A stretch of DNA of 64,000 nt from Tyzzerella sp. (GCA_017472665.1 JAFUOS010000003.1:16510-80509), one strand, 5' to 3'; numbered from the stretch's first letter, positions 18,937 through 29,820 are shown. The notes: a model not told the origin generated them from the sequence alone. Made by a program: numbers and translations.

Positions 18937-20274
18937 TTACTGCTTCAAATAATTCGCGAACTTCGTGTAATTTGGCAGCCATGTCAGATTCACAGTTCCA
19001 ATCGAACCATTTCTCTGTTTCGCTATGATAATCTCCGCCACATTCTTCAGTTCCGTATCTTTATTATAATAATCATCACGATAAATAAACATAACCACGT
19101 CGGCATCCTGCTCAATCGCACCCGATTCACGCAGGTCTGAAAGCATCGGTCTGTGGTCCGGTCTCTGCTCTACCGCACGGCTGAGCTGCGACAATGCGAT
19201 AACCGGTACATTCAGCTCTCTCGCAAGACCTTTCAGTGATCTTGAAATATCTGAAATTTCCTGCTGTCTCGATTCACTTCTGCCGCCGACACGTCCTGTC
19301 ATAAGCTGCAGGTAGTCGATGATAATTAAATCGAGGCCATGTTCTAACTTAAACTTACGGCATTTCGAACGCAATTCAGAAATCGAAATACCTGGTGTAT
19401 CGTCGATAATCAGTTTTGACTTTCCGATGATACCGGCACTTTCAATCAATTTCTCCCAATCCTCATCCTTCAAGTTACCGGTACGAAGGGACTGAGAATC
19501 TACTTGTGCCTCCAATGCAAAAAGACGGTTTACCAACTGTTCCTTTGACATTTCCAAACTAAAAATCGCAACGGCCTTGTCCGCCTTAAACGCCACATGC
19601 TGCGCAATGTTAAGTACAAACGCCGTCTTACCCATAGAAGGTCTGGCCGCAACCAGAATCAAATCCGACGGCTGAAGTCCCGCCATCTTATAATCCAAAT
19701 CCAGGAATCCGGTCGGAATACCTGTTACATTGCCACTTGTCTTAGATGCGATTTCAATTTTTTCCAGAGTATTTAACACCACATCTTTGATTGGAACAAA
19801 GTCCCCTGTATTTCTCTTCTGGACAAGTTCAAATACTTTTTTCTCTGTCGTTTCCAGTACGGCCTCCATCGGTTCTTTGCCAAGGTAGCACATATTAGAA
19901 ATCTCATCATTTAATTTAATCAATCGGCGCAGCATCGACTTTTCCGCTACAATCTCTGCGTAGTATTTCACATTCGCAGAAGTAGGGACGGCTGTCACCA
20001 AATCCCTGACAAACTCCAGGCTGCTGATCTCCGCCGGTACATCCTTCTCTTTCAAGCGTTCCTGCAGAGTAATCAAATCCACCGGTTTGCCTTCGTTATA
20101 AATCTCCACGACAGCCTCAAAAATCACTCCATATGCAGTTTGATAAAAATCTTCCCCACTGATAATCTCTGAAGAGGTCAGAATCGCATCTCGGTCCATA
20201 AGCATGGCACCTACAACTGCCTGCTCCGCTTCAATACTATGTGGCAATACTCTTTTAATGAGAGCTTCATCCAT
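18937..20274 (-). CDS. dnaB: replicative DNA helicase
   Basis: 445 residues. The N-terminal domain begins with HSIEAEQAVVGAMLMDRDAI; the RecA-like core carries Walker A ARPSMGKTAF, Walker B LDLIIIDYLQLM and the ALSQLSRAVEQR motif. It is the hexameric helicase that unwinds DNA at the fork. It sits 13 nt after rplI in the common Firmicute order gdpP-rplI-dnaB. Confidence 0.97.
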   Translation of the reverse strand: MDEALIKRVLPHSIEAEQAVVGAMLMDRDAILTSSEIISGEDFYQTAYGVIFEAVVEIYNEGKPVDLITLQERLKEKDVPAEISSLEFVRDLVTAVPTSANVKYYAEIVAEKSMLRRLIKLNDEISNMCYLGKEPMEAVLETTEKKVFELVQKRNTGDFVPIKDVVLNTLEKIEIASKTSGNVTGIPTGFLDLDYKMAGLQPSDLILVAARPSMGKTAFVLNIAQHVAFKADKAVAIFSLEMSKEQLVNRLFALEAQVDSQSLRTGNLKDEDWEKLIESAGIIGKSKLIIDDTPGISISELRSKCRKFKLEHGLDLIIIDYLQLMTGRVGGRSESRQQEISDISRSLKGLARELNVPVIALSQLSRAVEQRPDHRPMLSDLRESGAIEQDADVVMFIYRDDYYNKDTELKNVAEIIIAKQRNGSIGTVNLTWLPNYTKFANYLKQ

Positions 20275-20287
20275 CGTTTATAGCCTC

Positions 20288-20734
20288 CTAAGCTCCTGTT
20301 ACAATTACTTTTAATTCCGCTGTCACCTTTGGATGTAATTTTACTGGAACAGTATGCGTTCCCAACGCTTTAATCGCATCCTTCAGCTGAATCTTCTTCT
20401 TATCGATGTCATATCCCATCTGTTCTTTCACAGCTGCCGCGATTTCTTTGGAAGAGACAGAGCCAAATGCTCTTCCCCCTTCTCCAACCTTAATCGCAAG
20501 CTCCACTTTTCCGGCTTCGATCTTCTTTCCGAGTGCCTGTGCTTCTTCTAATTGTTCCTGGGCGAGCCTAGCTTCATTTGCTTTTTTTAATTTTAAATCA
20601 TTCAAATTCTTACTAGTTGCTTCTAAACCAAGCTTCTTTGGTAAAATAAAGTTTCTTGCATATCCATCGTTTACATTTACGATTTCGCCCTTTTTACCAA
20701 GTGTCTTTACGTCTTCTAATAAAATAACCTTCAT
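20288..20734 (-). CDS. rplI: 50S ribosomal protein L9
   Basis: 148 residues, the usual length. The N-terminal rRNA-binding domain [19 protein letters not shown] and the [13 protein letters not shown] segment are typical; a long helix and a C-terminal domain follow. It begins just after the gdpP stop and precedes dnaB, so the three genes form one transcription unit. Confidence 0.97.
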   Translation of the reverse strand: MKVILLEDVKTLGKKGEIVNVNDGYARNFILPKKLGLEATSKNLNDLKLKKANEARLAQEQLEEAQALGKKIEAGKVELAIKVGEGGRAFGSVSSKEIAAAVKEQMGYDIDKKKIQLKDAIKALGTHTVPVKLHPKVTAELKVIVTGA

Positions 20735-20736
20735 AA

Positions 20737-22785
20737 TTAAAGATCCCCTTCTGAAATCATAATGTCAATCACATCTTTTAAGCTTGCGATTGCTTCCTCC
20801 ATGTCCGTATGTTGGAACTGTGCACCGGCAGTATTAATATGACCGCCGCCACCAAGTTTTTCCATAATCACCTGTACATTGACTTCGTCAATCGCCCTTG
20901 CGCTGACATAAATCTTGCCATAATACTCCGTTAAAACAAACGAAGCTTTAATTCCACTGATGTTCAGCAATTCATTCGCTGCCTGTGCACCAATAATCGT
21001 TGGGCTCTCGATATCTTGATTTGTGCATTGAGCAATCGCATATTCATCATGGAATACTTCTGCACTGCTGATAATTTCCGCTTTTACACGATAGCTTTCC
21101 AAATCATCCCGGAACATCTTTCTTACATGCGTAATATCTGCACCGCAGCGTCTTAAGAATGCTGCCGCTTCAAACGTTCTGACCCCTGTACGATTCATAA
21201 AATTGTTCGTATCAATCATAATTCCGGCATACATACTGTTTGCCTCAACGTTTGAAATTCTAATATTATCTGCAATATACTGCAATACCTCTGCTACCAT
21301 TTCGCAAGCAGAAGATGCATAAGGTTCTATATAAGATAAAGTCGTATTTTCAATCATGTCACTACTTTGTCTGTGATGGTCAAATACTACTATTGTCTTT
21401 GCCTTCTTGAGTAATTCGGGACAATCCGTCATCTCTGGTTTATTTGTATCAACTACAACCACCATCGTGTTATCGTTCATAAGTTCATTTACATCTGAAG
21501 ACTTAATAAACATATCCTCCGGATAAGCTTTTTTTCCACAAAATGAATTGTAAAGCGGGCGCACCGATGCTGTAATATCATTCAGTACAATATAAGCCTT
21601 TTTCTCCATCGTCCTTGCCGCGCGCCAAATACCAATCGCCGCACCAAAAGAGTCCACATCTGCAATGCGATGTCCCATGACAATAACCTGATCCTTTGCC
21701 ATAATAAACTCTCGCAATGCCTCTGCTTTTACACGAGCCTTTACTCGTGTATTTTTGGATGTCTGTTCTCTCTTACCACCATAGTAAGAAATATTTTTTC
21801 CATCCTTTACAACAGCCTGGTCGCCACCGCGAGCAAGCGCCAAATCGATAGCAACACGTGCATAATTGTAACTTTGTGCATAAGTATCCGCAGCCATACC
21901 CATACCGATACTGAGCGTAACCGGCATGGTATTTCCGATATTCACACTTTTTGCGTCTTCTAAAATTGAAAACTTATTCTTCAGCATTTCTTTAAAGTAA
22001 TGTTTCTTGACAACAAAGAAATACTTATCTTTTTCCATCTTCTTGACAAGACCATCGCAGCTGGCCAAATACTGGTTGATCTTTCGGTCAATCAATGCAA
22101 CAAGTAAAGACTGGCGTACTTCCTCAACACTTTCCATAACTTCTTCATAGTTATCGATATAAATCAAACCGGAAACCAGCCTCTGGTCCTCATTTTCCCG
22201 CATGAAACGCTTTAAGTCTGTGATGTCACTAAGCGATACCGCCACAAAACATTCTCTTCCTTTCGGAAGGTGAAACATTTTATCTGCATCACGGAATTCC
22301 TGTACCGCAATTCTCGAAAGTTTTGCGCGATAGTTCCGTTCCCGGAAAGTCACTTCCATCTCAGCCTTTTCGCTTTCTTCTTTTGGGAAAACACTTCGAT
22401 TCAGTTCAGGAATATAATTGCTTAAATAACACTCAACAACTTGTTCTCCTTCAAACAGTTTTGAAAAACTGTCATTCACCCAGAGCACCTTACCATCATC
22501 CAGCATGATCGCATATGGAATTGATAATTCTTTTAATAATACATTTTGAACAAGACCATACTGTGCTGCGAAATCAATCAATCCTGTCATAATCAGTGAT
22601 TTGTTGTAAAAATATAAAAGCGCTACAGCAACAATATAAATTAACACAAGAAGACTCATAACGAGTCCCGCATGTATGTCAATCGTAAAAATCCATATGT
22701 TCATGGCAAGCAATAAAATAACCATAATCGCCGGCCATAGCATATACAATTTCAGTCGTCCTTTCAAACGCACATCATTTTTCAT
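20737..22785 (-). CDS. gdpP: cyclic-di-AMP phosphodiesterase with degenerate GGDEF and DHH domains
   Basis: 682 residues from the ATG at 22785, which follows GGGAGGGCAAGGTA. Two N-terminal membrane helices (about residues 10-50) lead to a PAS-like domain and a degenerate GGDEF domain. The C-terminal DHH/DHHA1 phosphodiesterase has [34 protein letters not shown] and [12 protein letters not shown]. It hydrolyses c-di-AMP, which controls potassium and osmotic balance and wall stress. It is first in the gdpP-rplI-dnaB unit and lies 32 nt after galE. Confidence 0.93.
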   Translation of the reverse strand: MKNDVRLKGRLKLYMLWPAIMVILLLAMNIWIFTIDIHAGLVMSLLVLIYIVAVALLYFYNKSLIMTGLIDFAAQYGLVQNVLLKELSIPYAIMLDDGKVLWVNDSFSKLFEGEQVVECYLSNYIPELNRSVFPKEESEKAEMEVTFRERNYRAKLSRIAVQEFRDADKMFHLPKGRECFVAVSLSDITDLKRFMRENEDQRLVSGLIYIDNYEEVMESVEEVRQSLLVALIDRKINQYLASCDGLVKKMEKDKYFFVVKKHYFKEMLKNKFSILEDAKSVNIGNTMPVTLSIGMGMAADTYAQSYNYARVAIDLALARGGDQAVVKDGKNISYYGGKREQTSKNTRVKARVKAEALREFIMAKDQVIVMGHRIADVDSFGAAIGIWRAARTMEKKAYIVLNDITASVRPLYNSFCGKKAYPEDMFIKSSDVNELMNDNTMVVVVDTNKPEMTDCPELLKKAKTIVVFDHHRQSSDMIENTTLSYIEPYASSACEMVAEVLQYIADNIRISNVEANSMYAGIMIDTNNFMNRTGVRTFEAAAFLRRCGADITHVRKMFRDDLESYRVKAEIISSAEVFHDEYAIAQCTNQDIESPTIIGAQAANELLNISGIKASFVLTEYYGKIYVSARAIDEVNVQVIMEKLGGGGHINTAGAQFQHTDMEEAIASLKDVIDIMISEGDL

Positions 22786-22817
22786 TACCTTGCCCTCCCA
22801 ATCCGGGAAATCATTCA

Positions 22818-23834
22818 CTAACCTTCATATCCGTTTGGATTTGTTGACTGCCATCTCCAAGAGTCTTCACACATTTCATCCAAACCTCTCTTGGCTTCCC
22901 AGCCAAGCTCTGCTTTTGCCTTTGCAGGATCTGCATAACAGGTAGCAATGTCACCAGGTCTTCTATCCTGGATCTTATATGGAAGGTCTTTTCCACAAGC
23001 TTTGCTGAATGCTTTTACCATATCTAATACAGAATAACCGTTTCCTGTACCAAGGTTGTATACACAAACTCCTGCTTTTTCTTTAATCTTCTTAAGTGCT
23101 TTTACATGACCCTCTGCAAGGTCTACAACATGGATATAGTCACGCACGCCTGTACCATCTGGTGTATCATAATCGTCACCAAATACGCCAAGGAATTCAC
23201 GTTTTCCAACTGCCACTTGTGTAATGTATGGCATCAAGTTGTTTGGAATACCCTTTGGATCTTCTCCGATTGTACCGCTCTTATGAGCTCCAACCGGATT
23301 GAAGTAACGAAGTAATACCACGTTCCATTCTGGGTCTGCTGTGTGGAAATCTGTTAAAATCTGTTCTAACATAGATTTTGTCCAGCCGTATGGATTTGTA
23401 CATTGTCCTTTTGGGCATTCTTCTGTAATCGGAATAAATGCTGGGTCTCCATATACAGTTGCTGATGAACTGAAAATGATGTTTTTCACACCGGCATTTC
23501 TCATAGCATTACATAATACTAATGTTCCGTTGATGTTGTTATCATAATATTCTAATGGTTTAGCTACAGATTCTCCTACAGCTTTTAAGCCTGCGAAATG
23601 AATGACTGCATCAATTTTTTCATTGGCAAATACATTCTTCATAGCCTCGGCATCACGAATGTCTGCTTCGTAAAATTTAATTTCTTTTCCAACGATCTTT
23701 TCTACTCTTTTTAAAGATTCCTTGCTTGCATTGCATAAGTTATCTACAACTACTACATCATAACCTGCATTCACTAATTCGATACATGTATGGCTACCAA
23801 TATAGCCTGCTCCACCTGTTACTAAAATTGTCAT
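22818..23834 (-). CDS. galE: UDP-glucose 4-epimerase
   Basis: 338 residues. The Rossmann motif [11 protein letters not shown] opens the protein, and the catalytic pair is Ser in FSSSATVYG with YGWTK (YxxxK). It interconverts UDP-glucose and UDP-galactose for galactose use and surface glycans. It follows a nucleotidyltransferase gene by 13 nt, and the two probably act in the same nucleotide-sugar pathway. Confidence 0.96.
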   Translation of the reverse strand: MTILVTGGAGYIGSHTCIELVNAGYDVVVVDNLCNASKESLKRVEKIVGKEIKFYEADIRDAEAMKNVFANEKIDAVIHFAGLKAVGESVAKPLEYYDNNINGTLVLCNAMRNAGVKNIIFSSSATVYGDPAFIPITEECPKGQCTNPYGWTKSMLEQILTDFHTADPEWNVVLLRYFNPVGAHKSGTIGEDPKGIPNNLMPYITQVAVGKREFLGVFGDDYDTPDGTGVRDYIHVVDLAEGHVKALKKIKEKAGVCVYNLGTGNGYSVLDMVKAFSKACGKDLPYKIQDRRPGDIATCYADPAKAKAELGWEAKRGLDEMCEDSWRWQSTNPNGYEG

Positions 23835-23847
23835 AATTTTTTCCTCC

Positions 23848-24774
23848 TTATTCTGCTTTCCATAATCTTTCTGGATATAAGCCTGTTTCTTTCATATTTT
23901 TAATTGCTGCAACCACAACTGGTTTGTCTTCTTTGTATGTAACACCATACCATTTATCTTCCGATGTAAGTACTACGACTGTGGCTTTGTCTTTTGCTAA
24001 CAAATCACTTACGACTGATGGAAGATAATACTCACATTTCATAGGGTTGGTCTTTAACCCTTCTTTCAAAAATGTTGGAAATCCTTTTTTAATTTCCTGC
24101 AAAAAACTTGCAGTAAATCCCCACATATTCATGGACACGATGCTGCCTTTTGGAAGCGAAATCCATGTTGCTCCATCATCTTCCGTATAAGCTGCGCCAT
24201 TTTCCTTTTTCTCAATGCGCGTTCTTTCTACAACACTCACGAGTTCGCTTTGTGCATTCAGAGTACATACACCACGTGATACATGACCATTTTCTGTCAA
24301 TGTGTTTTCCAATTGATATCCAACCATGGTATAACGATATTTGTCGTCATCTTCATGGGTTGACAGATAATCGTAAATCTTTTGGAATGCATCTCTTCCG
24401 TAGTAGTCATCTGCATTAATTACTGCAAATGGTCCATCTACCTCATCGATACAGCTAAGTACCGCATGTGCTGTTCCCCAAGGCTTCACTCTGCCCTCCG
24501 GAACTTCAAAGCCCTCTGGAATATTATGCAGGTCTTGATATACATATGCTACTTCCATGACACTTTCTACACGTTTTCCAATTGCTTCTTTGAATGTGTC
24601 TTCATTATCTTTTTTAATGATAAATACGACTTTCTCAAATCCTGCTCTTTTGGCATCAAAGATAGAGAAATCCATGATAATGTGACCCTGTTCATCGATT
24701 GGGTCAATCTGTTTTAACCCGCCATAGCGGCTCCCCATGCCTGCCGCCATAATGACTAACACTGGTTTTTTCAT
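23848..24774 (-). CDS. sugar-phosphate nucleotidyltransferase
   Basis: 308 residues. The N-terminal signature is [13 protein letters not shown] (GxGxR...K), and INADDYYG provides the metal-binding Asp. The fold is that of the NTP_transferase family, which makes NDP-sugars from sugar 1-phosphates. Its position before galE suggests UDP-glucose or a related NDP-sugar, but the sequence differs enough from GalU that the substrate is left open. Confidence 0.82.
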   Translation of the reverse strand: MKKPVLVIMAAGMGSRYGGLKQIDPIDEQGHIIMDFSIFDAKRAGFEKVVFIIKKDNEDTFKEAIGKRVESVMEVAYVYQDLHNIPEGFEVPEGRVKPWGTAHAVLSCIDEVDGPFAVINADDYYGRDAFQKIYDYLSTHEDDDKYRYTMVGYQLENTLTENGHVSRGVCTLNAQSELVSVVERTRIEKKENGAAYTEDDGATWISLPKGSIVSMNMWGFTASFLQEIKKGFPTFLKEGLKTNPMKCEYYLPSVVSDLLAKDKATVVVLTSEDKWYGVTYKEDKPVVVAAIKNMKETGLYPERLWKAE

Positions 24775-24886
24775 CTCTTATTCCTCCAGACGGTGTGCTT
24801 TTATTTTTAGTTCGCACACTGTATTTAACTATTATAGTACATATCGCTTTAAAAATCAATGCAAGTCAAGTTCCTGATATATAAAA

Positions 24887-24914
24887 AAACCTGCCGCAAC
24901 TTTGCGACAGGTTT
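24887..24914 (-). terminator. terminator of the rpsF-ssb-rpsR operon
   Basis: The arms 24887-24899 and 24902-24914 (AAACCTG...CAGGTTT) pair over 13 bp with one mismatch. The minus strand continues into TTTTTTTATAT. It lies 13 nt after the rpsR stop. Confidence 0.9.
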
Positions 24915-24926
24915 CATTCATACTAA

Positions 24927-25190
24927 TTAATCTTGTACATATGGCATAAGTGCGATATGTCTTGCTCTCTTGATAGCTACTGTAAGAGCTCTTTGATGTT
25001 TTGCACAGTTTCCTGTGATTCTTCTTGGAAGGATTTTTCCTCTTTCAGAAACATATTTTCTCAATTTAGCCACATCTTTGTAATCGATCTGGTTGTTTTC
25101 TTTACCACAGAATACACATACTTTTTTTCTTCTGCGTCCGCCTCTTCTCTTCATTGGAGAATCAGCTTTGTTACCTTTATCAAAAGCCAT
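24927..25190 (-). CDS. rpsR: 30S ribosomal protein S18
   Basis: 87 residues. [18 protein letters not shown] and the basic [12 protein letters not shown] segment identify S18. The two cysteines of CVFC and a third further on resemble the zinc-binding C+ form. It is last in rpsF-ssb-rpsR; S18 pairs with S6 in the small subunit. Confidence 0.97.
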   Translation of the reverse strand: MAFDKGNKADSPMKRRGGRRRKKVCVFCGKENNQIDYKDVAKLRKYVSERGKILPRRITGNCAKHQRALTVAIKRARHIALMPYVQD

Positions 25191-25254
25191 TTGTCAATAC
25201 CTCCTATAATATTTCTCGAACACACGCGTTCTTACTACTACACAATCAATCGTT

Positions 25255-25695
25255 TTAGCTGAATGGTAATTCTTCATCAATTCCGTCTGGAATGTTCATG
25301 AATCCATCGCCGATGTCTACGCTTGGTGATGGTGCTGGGCTTGTCTGATAATTACTGTTAGATGCACCACTTGCTGCTTTGCTTTCTGCAAATTCTTGTT
25401 CTTCGATCACAACGTCTGTTGTGTAAACTTTTACGCCATCTCTGTTTGTATAGCTTCCAGTCTGAATACGTCCAGTTACTGCAATCTTCACACCTTGACG
25501 TAAATATCTTTCAGCAAATTCTGCTGCTCTGCCAAATGCCACACAGTTAATAAAATCTGCTGATTGTTCTCCGTCACGTTTGAAACGGCGGTCAACAGCC
25601 AATGTATATCTTGCAACTGCGCTTGCATTCTCACCTTGTGAATATCTAACTTCTGGATCTCTTGTCAAACGTCCCATTAAAATTACTTTATTCAT
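25255..25695 (-). CDS. ssb: single-stranded DNA-binding protein
   Basis: 146 residues. An OB fold opens with MNKVILMGRLTRDPEVRYS; a flexible Ser/Pro-rich linker follows. The C-terminal acidic tip DEELPFS recruits repair and replication partners. Its position between rpsF and rpsR is the usual one. Confidence 0.97.
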   Translation of the reverse strand: MNKVILMGRLTRDPEVRYSQGENASAVARYTLAVDRRFKRDGEQSADFINCVAFGRAAEFAERYLRQGVKIAVTGRIQTGSYTNRDGVKVYTTDVVIEEQEFAESKAASGASNSNYQTSPAPSPSVDIGDGFMNIPDGIDEELPFS

Positions 25696-25713
25696 ACGAT
25701 TTCCTCTCTTCTC

Positions 25714-26001
25714 TTATGCTTCTTGTCTAACGCATAAAAATCTGATTACATTGTCCATGATACGAAGTCTTGCTTCGATTTCAGCTGGAGCTGTAGCTTC
25801 AGATTCGAAGTTGATGAAGTAGTAATATCCTTCTCTCATCTTTTGAATTTCGTAAGCTAATCTTTTCTTACCCCATTCATCAACGTTAGTAACTGTACCA
25901 CCGAAACGTGTAATATAGCCTTGCACTTTTTCGATTACAGCTGCTCTAGCGTCGTCTTCGATTTTTGCATTGACAACAACTGCTAATTCATATTTGTTCA
26001 T
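25714..26001 (-). CDS. rpsF: 30S ribosomal protein S6
   Basis: 95 residues, the usual length. MNKYELAVVVNAKIEDDAR and the KMREGYYYFINFE segment are typical of S6. It is first in the rpsF-ssb-rpsR operon behind an AGGAGGTG ribosome site. Confidence 0.97.
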   Translation of the reverse strand: MNKYELAVVVNAKIEDDARAAVIEKVQGYITRFGGTVTNVDEWGKKRLAYEIQKMREGYYYFINFESEATAPAEIEARLRIMDNVIRFLCVRQEA

Positions 26002-26081
26002 GTCGTTTGCACCTCCTTATGGTCTCTGGTCCCTAAATCTTTGTTAGGAACAAGGAATAAAATAATATATCACAATTTGGT

Positions 26082-26110
26082 ATGATAACATATTTAAAGC
26101 ACGGTTTCAA
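26082..26110 (-). promoter_or_regulatory. rpsF operon promoter
   Basis: On the minus strand TTGAAA (26105-26110) and TATCAT (26082-26087) are 17 bp apart. The -35 box overlaps the last codons of the upstream DUF951 gene. The transcript would have a leader of about 75 nt, long enough for the S6:S18 autoregulatory structure known in other bacteria; I could not confirm that fold. Confidence 0.65.
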
Positions 26111-26295
26111 GCCTTTTTTCTCAATTCTTTCGTGTTTTTTTCCACTAATTTCCGTGCAATCATAATCTGGTGGCCGCAGCCGACACATTTTAAACGAAAG
26201 TCTGCTCCCACGCGCAGGATTTCCCATTCAAAACTGCCGCATGGATGCTTTTTCTTCATTTTTACAATATCCCCAATCTCATAAATGTCTGCCAT
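26107..26295 (-). CDS. DUF951 family protein
   Basis: 62 residues. IGDIVKMKKKHPCGSFEWEI and the CVGCGHQIMI segment identify DUF951. It is a small basic protein with three Cys residues that may bind zinc or nucleic acid. It commonly precedes rpsF in Firmicutes, as here. Its biochemical role is unknown. Confidence 0.88.
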   Translation of the reverse strand: MADIYEIGDIVKMKKKHPCGSFEWEILRVGADFRLKCVGCGHQIMIARKLVEKNTKELRKKA

Positions 26296-26341
26296 TTCTA
26301 CACTCCTCTATTAAATTTTCCCTTTCTGCATCTATGGTTCC

Positions 26342-27208
26342 TTAGTTTGCAGACTCGGCGCTTCCGCCTTTTTCCGTTGCCGCCTCGCCACCAACCGTCT
26401 CTTCGTTGATTTTCACGCCATGTACCAACAATCGCTCGTCATCACTAACATTTGTGCAAGTAGACAGACTGACGATTTTTGAATCCGTTCCCACTTCCAC
26501 ATCTGTCTGATATCCGGAAATGCTTCTGATGTAATTGATATAGTTCTGGAACTCCGCATCTGAATTGTACCATTTCGTATAGCTTTCCGAAGTATCTTTC
26601 ACAACACTCACAGCAAATACTTGATATGTAGACACCTTTCCATCCGGCGTATAAATATAAAAGTACGGGTGTTCTGTGCCAAAAGACTTCGTCTTATATT
26701 TTCTCAGCATTCCGAACATAGAACCATTTTTCATGTTATGTCCATAAATAAATGTGTTTCTATCACTAAAATCACCTGCATTATACATATCTACAAAAAG
26801 CGTACCCGCCGAGTTTTTCTTGCCTTCAAATGTGGTCTTCAAGTATTTGTCATTATCCTTGCCTTTGACCACCGGATAACTAATCTGTGATGGCTCGTCG
26901 AATCGAATCCACGCCACTACATCTGGATTGATTTCTTCCAGTTTTGCAAAGTCTACCATAAAAGTTTCTTCCTCTTCTTCCCCCTCCTCTGGCTTTGTAT
27001 ACGTGATTGCAATGTCTTCGAGGGAAGCGTATTCCTCTTCTCCTTTTCCGTACTCAGAGAAAATCCCCCACAATTTAAATGCAGAAAACAAAAATACACC
27101 AATTGCAATTATAAGCACAACATTACTAACGATTTGCCCTACCGACTTTTTCTTACGTCTTCCTCTGTGATGTTTCGTCCCCTTATGCTGTTTTGTCTTA
27201 TCTTCCAT
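26342..27208 (-). CDS. srtB: class B sortase
   Basis: 288 residues from the ATG at 27208, 8 nt after GGAGG; a start 18 nt earlier lacks a site. A basic cytoplasmic N-terminus is followed by one membrane helix (about residues 26-45). The sortase domain has the catalytic His in FIYGHNMKNGSMFG, the Cys in SLSTCTNV and the Arg in DDERLLVHG. It anchors surface proteins to peptidoglycan. No sorted substrate is encoded next to it. Confidence 0.92.
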   Translation of the reverse strand: MEDKTKQHKGTKHHRGRRKKKSVGQIVSNVVLIIAIGVFLFSAFKLWGIFSEYGKGEEEYASLEDIAITYTKPEEGEEEEETFMVDFAKLEEINPDVVAWIRFDEPSQISYPVVKGKDNDKYLKTTFEGKKNSAGTLFVDMYNAGDFSDRNTFIYGHNMKNGSMFGMLRKYKTKSFGTEHPYFYIYTPDGKVSTYQVFAVSVVKDTSESYTKWYNSDAEFQNYINYIRSISGYQTDVEVGTDSKIVSLSTCTNVSDDERLLVHGVKINEETVGGEAATEKGGSAESAN

Positions 27209-27293
27209 CTCAGCCTCCTGTTTCAACTACACAATCCTCGTGCACGGGCAGCCTGTAACTCAATTCCCGACACAAACCATATATTTAGAAAAA

Positions 27294-27315
27294 GGTGGGC
27301 ACGATTGCACCCACC
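27294..27315 (-). terminator. terminator after murA
   Basis: GGTGGG (27294-27299) pairs with CCCACC (27310-27315), extended inside by GCA/TGC. The minus strand continues into TTTTTC. It lies 12 nt downstream of the murA stop. Confidence 0.85.
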
Positions 27316-27327
27316 CATTAACTTCCA

Positions 27328-28620
27328 TTAACCAACTTTTAATTTAAATTTCTGAATCTCTTTCTCGCTGGCAACTCTTTCAATCAATCCGCCGAGCGAG
27401 CGAAGTTTTTCTTCAAATCGTTCATATCCTCTTTGGATATATACGATATCATCTACAATAGTAATACCTTCCGTTGCCAGACCTGCAATACAAAGTGCTG
27501 CTCCTGCTCGCAGGTCCGGTGCACTTACTCTTGCGCCCGATAATTTTTCTACACCTTCAATCGTAGCAGAATTGCCTTCAATCTTTGCGACTGCGCCCAT
27601 ACGAGCAAGTTCATCCAAATATTTAAAACGATTTTCAAAAATACTTTCCGTAATAATACTGGTTCCCTGTGCCAATGCCAAGGCCACACCAATCTGCGGC
27701 TGCATATCTGTCGGATATCCAGGATATGGAAGCGTCTTTACATGCGTGCTTCTCAAACGTTTCTTAGCGACTACGCGAACTGCATCGTCAAATTCCTCTA
27801 CTTCGCACCCGATTTCTACTAATTTTGCAATCGTAGCCTCTAAATGCTTTGGAATGACGTTGAGTACCGTAACATCACCTCTTGTAGCTGCTGCTGCGAA
27901 CATAAATGTCCCCGCTTCAATCTGGTCTGGAATAATCGAATACTCTGTCTTATGAAGCTTTGGTACTCCTTTAATCTTGATGACGTCTGTACCAGCGCCC
28001 TTGATATTAGCGCCCATACTATTCAGGAAGTTTGCAACGTCTACAACATGAGGTTCCTTGGCAACGTTTTCTAAGATAGTAGTACCTTCTGCCATGGCAG
28101 CGGCCATCATAACGTTGATTGTCGCACCTACAGAAACCACGTCAAAGTATAAGTGTGTTCCTCTTAAATGCTCTGCTTCTGCTACAATCTTTCCACATTC
28201 AATCTCTACTTCTGCGCCCAAAGCACGGAAGCCTTTCAAATGTTGGTCAATTGGTCTGCTTCCGATGTTGCATCCTCCAGGGAGTGCAACCTCTGCTTTA
28301 TGATATTTCCCAAGTAATGCTCCTAACAAATAGTAAGAAGCTCTGATTTTCTTAATATATTCATATTCAATACTTAAATCGCCCACGCCGGCACCATTGA
28401 TACGGACTGTGTGGCGGTCTACACGTTGCACCGATGCGCCGATACCACTAATGGCTTCCAAGAGCACATTGATATCGTTTACATCCGGCAAATTATCTAT
28501 CGTAACGGTTTCGTCTGTCATAATCGCTGCTGATAAAATAGCAAGCGCAGCATTCTTTGCTCCACCGATTTCAACTTCTCCTACTAGCGGATTTCCACCC
28601 TTAATAATATATTGTTCCAT
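27328..28620 (-). CDS. murA: UDP-N-acetylglucosamine 1-carboxyvinyltransferase
   Basis: 430 residues. The active-site cysteine is C117 in LPGGCNIGSRPIDQHL, the fosfomycin target. The EPSP-synthase-like fold is complete (GGAKNAALAILSAAI at the start, PYPGYPTDMQPQ in the C-terminal half). It carries out the first committed step of peptidoglycan synthesis in the cytoplasm. Firmicutes often have two MurA copies; only one is in this window. Confidence 0.96.
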   Translation of the reverse strand: MEQYIIKGGNPLVGEVEIGGAKNAALAILSAAIMTDETVTIDNLPDVNDINVLLEAISGIGASVQRVDRHTVRINGAGVGDLSIEYEYIKKIRASYYLLGALLGKYHKAEVALPGGCNIGSRPIDQHLKGFRALGAEVEIECGKIVAEAEHLRGTHLYFDVVSVGATINVMMAAAMAEGTTILENVAKEPHVVDVANFLNSMGANIKGAGTDVIKIKGVPKLHKTEYSIIPDQIEAGTFMFAAAATRGDVTVLNVIPKHLEATIAKLVEIGCEVEEFDDAVRVVAKKRLRSTHVKTLPYPGYPTDMQPQIGVALALAQGTSIITESIFENRFKYLDELARMGAVAKIEGNSATIEGVEKLSGARVSAPDLRAGAALCIAGLATEGITIVDDIVYIQRGYERFEEKLRSLGGLIERVASEKEIQKFKLKVG

Positions 28621-28749
28621 TTCGCACCTCTAATATGGTTTCATAATCTATCTTTATTAAAAATTAGTCCTACTCACCCAAGTGTAATTTACACTACCTT
28701 GGTATTATATCACAAAATACACTTTTGTAAAAGTATTTCTTTGAAAAGT

Positions 28750-28776
28750 AAATAGGAGGCATGCCACCTCCTATTT
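28750..28776 (-). terminator. terminator overlapping the shikimate kinase stop
   Basis: AAATAGGAGG (28750-28759) and CCTCCTATTT (28767-28776) form a perfect 10-bp stem that includes the stop codon of the gene. The minus strand continues TACTTTTC, a modest T-tract. Confidence 0.75.
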
Positions 28777-29268
28777 ATCAAACAATTCCAACACTTCATC
28801 AATTGTCTCTTCCAGACTTAATCCCTCTTCTGAAACAATATAGTCTGCATATTTTTCGAACAATTTTGTTCTTTCCTCGTACAGGTCGCGCAGTGTCTGA
28901 CCTTCTTTCAACACCACGCCACGGTTTTTCGCACTGCTGATTCTTCGATTGATTGTCTCATAAGATACTTTTAAATATACAATCTTTCCGATTTCTTTAA
29001 AATGTTCCATCGCATCTTTGCAGTAGACCACACTTCCACCCGGCGAAATCACCGCATGTTCTGCTTCTACTTCTCGATTCACCTGATTCTCAATTGCAAG
29101 AAATCCATCATTTCCCACATCTGCTATAATCTCTTTCAGCAAACGTTTTTCTTGTTTTTGTATTAATAAATCTGTGTCTATGAAATCATATCCCAGGCGT
29201 TTTGCAACGACAACTCCTACTGTACTTTTTCCTGATGCCGGCATGCCGATAAAAATAATGTTTTTCAT
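28771..29268 (-). CDS. aroK: shikimate kinase
   Basis: 165 residues from the ATG at 29268. Walker A GMPASGKST, then FIDTDLLIQ with the shikimate-binding Asp, and GGSVVYCKDAMEHF. It phosphorylates shikimate in aromatic amino-acid synthesis. It is downstream of a hypothetical gene by 23 nt. The GGG of the canonical substrate loop is GGS here, a common variation. Confidence 0.88.
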   Translation of the reverse strand: MKNIIFIGMPASGKSTVGVVVAKRLGYDFIDTDLLIQKQEKRLLKEIIADVGNDGFLAIENQVNREVEAEHAVISPGGSVVYCKDAMEHFKEIGKIVYLKVSYETINRRISSAKNRGVVLKEGQTLRDLYEERTKLFEKYADYIVSEEGLSLEETIDEVLELFDK

Positions 29269-29291
29269 ATGTATCTCGCCTTTCATTCATC

Positions 29292-29774
29292 CTAATAAAA
29301 TCTTCTTCTGCGTCTTCGATGATCGTTTCTTCGCCGAAACAATTCCTGAAACAGTAGAACCTGAATCAAATCCCTGAGTCGGTCTCTCTGCGGATTTCTA
29401 CGTGGATTCCTCTGTGGGTCTCCTGGTGGATCACCTTGCATTTCTCCTCGCATCTCTCCCCACATAGCTCCTTCTTGCGGATCTCCCCATAGTTCTTCTT
29501 CAGAATCTGCCATATCCTTCACTTTATCATAAACGCGATTGCACATCATGCGAATCTGCAGCTGATCCGGATATTCATCATAGATGACGCTGCCCGTATA
29601 TTCCATACGGTCACATTCTTCTTCCACGTATGGTAATATTCTTTTTGCAGTCATGGGGTACATGCTTTTCATGTATTCGAAATCCCGTTTTTCTATTTTT
29701 TCGTCATCATATAGTAATGGCATTGGATAGGCCATGTAGTATGGCAATTTTGAATCCATCATCCACACATCCAA
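29292..29774 (-). CDS. hypothetical protein with Arg/Pro/Met-rich repeats
   Basis: 160 residues. The N-terminal half (to about residue 90) is globular with MKSMYPMTAKRILPYVEEEC and YEDxP-like acidic patches. The middle is low complexity, with short repeats such as GEMRGEMQGDPPGDPQRNP. The tail is strongly basic and ends RRRNDHRRRRRRFY. No family is recognised; spore-coat-like proteins of Clostridia have similar composition, a weak parallel. A second ATG five codons in could be the true start. It precedes aroK by 23 nt. Confidence 0.65.
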   Translation of the reverse strand: MDVWMMDSKLPYYMAYPMPLLYDDEKIEKRDFEYMKSMYPMTAKRILPYVEEECDRMEYTGSVIYDEYPDQLQIRMMCNRVYDKVKDMADSEEELWGDPQEGAMWGEMRGEMQGDPPGDPQRNPRRNPQRDRLRDLIQVLLFQELFRRRNDHRRRRRRFY

Positions 29775-29820
29775 TCTATAAACATTATAATATAAGATAT
29801 GCAGATGTAAAGAATTTGGT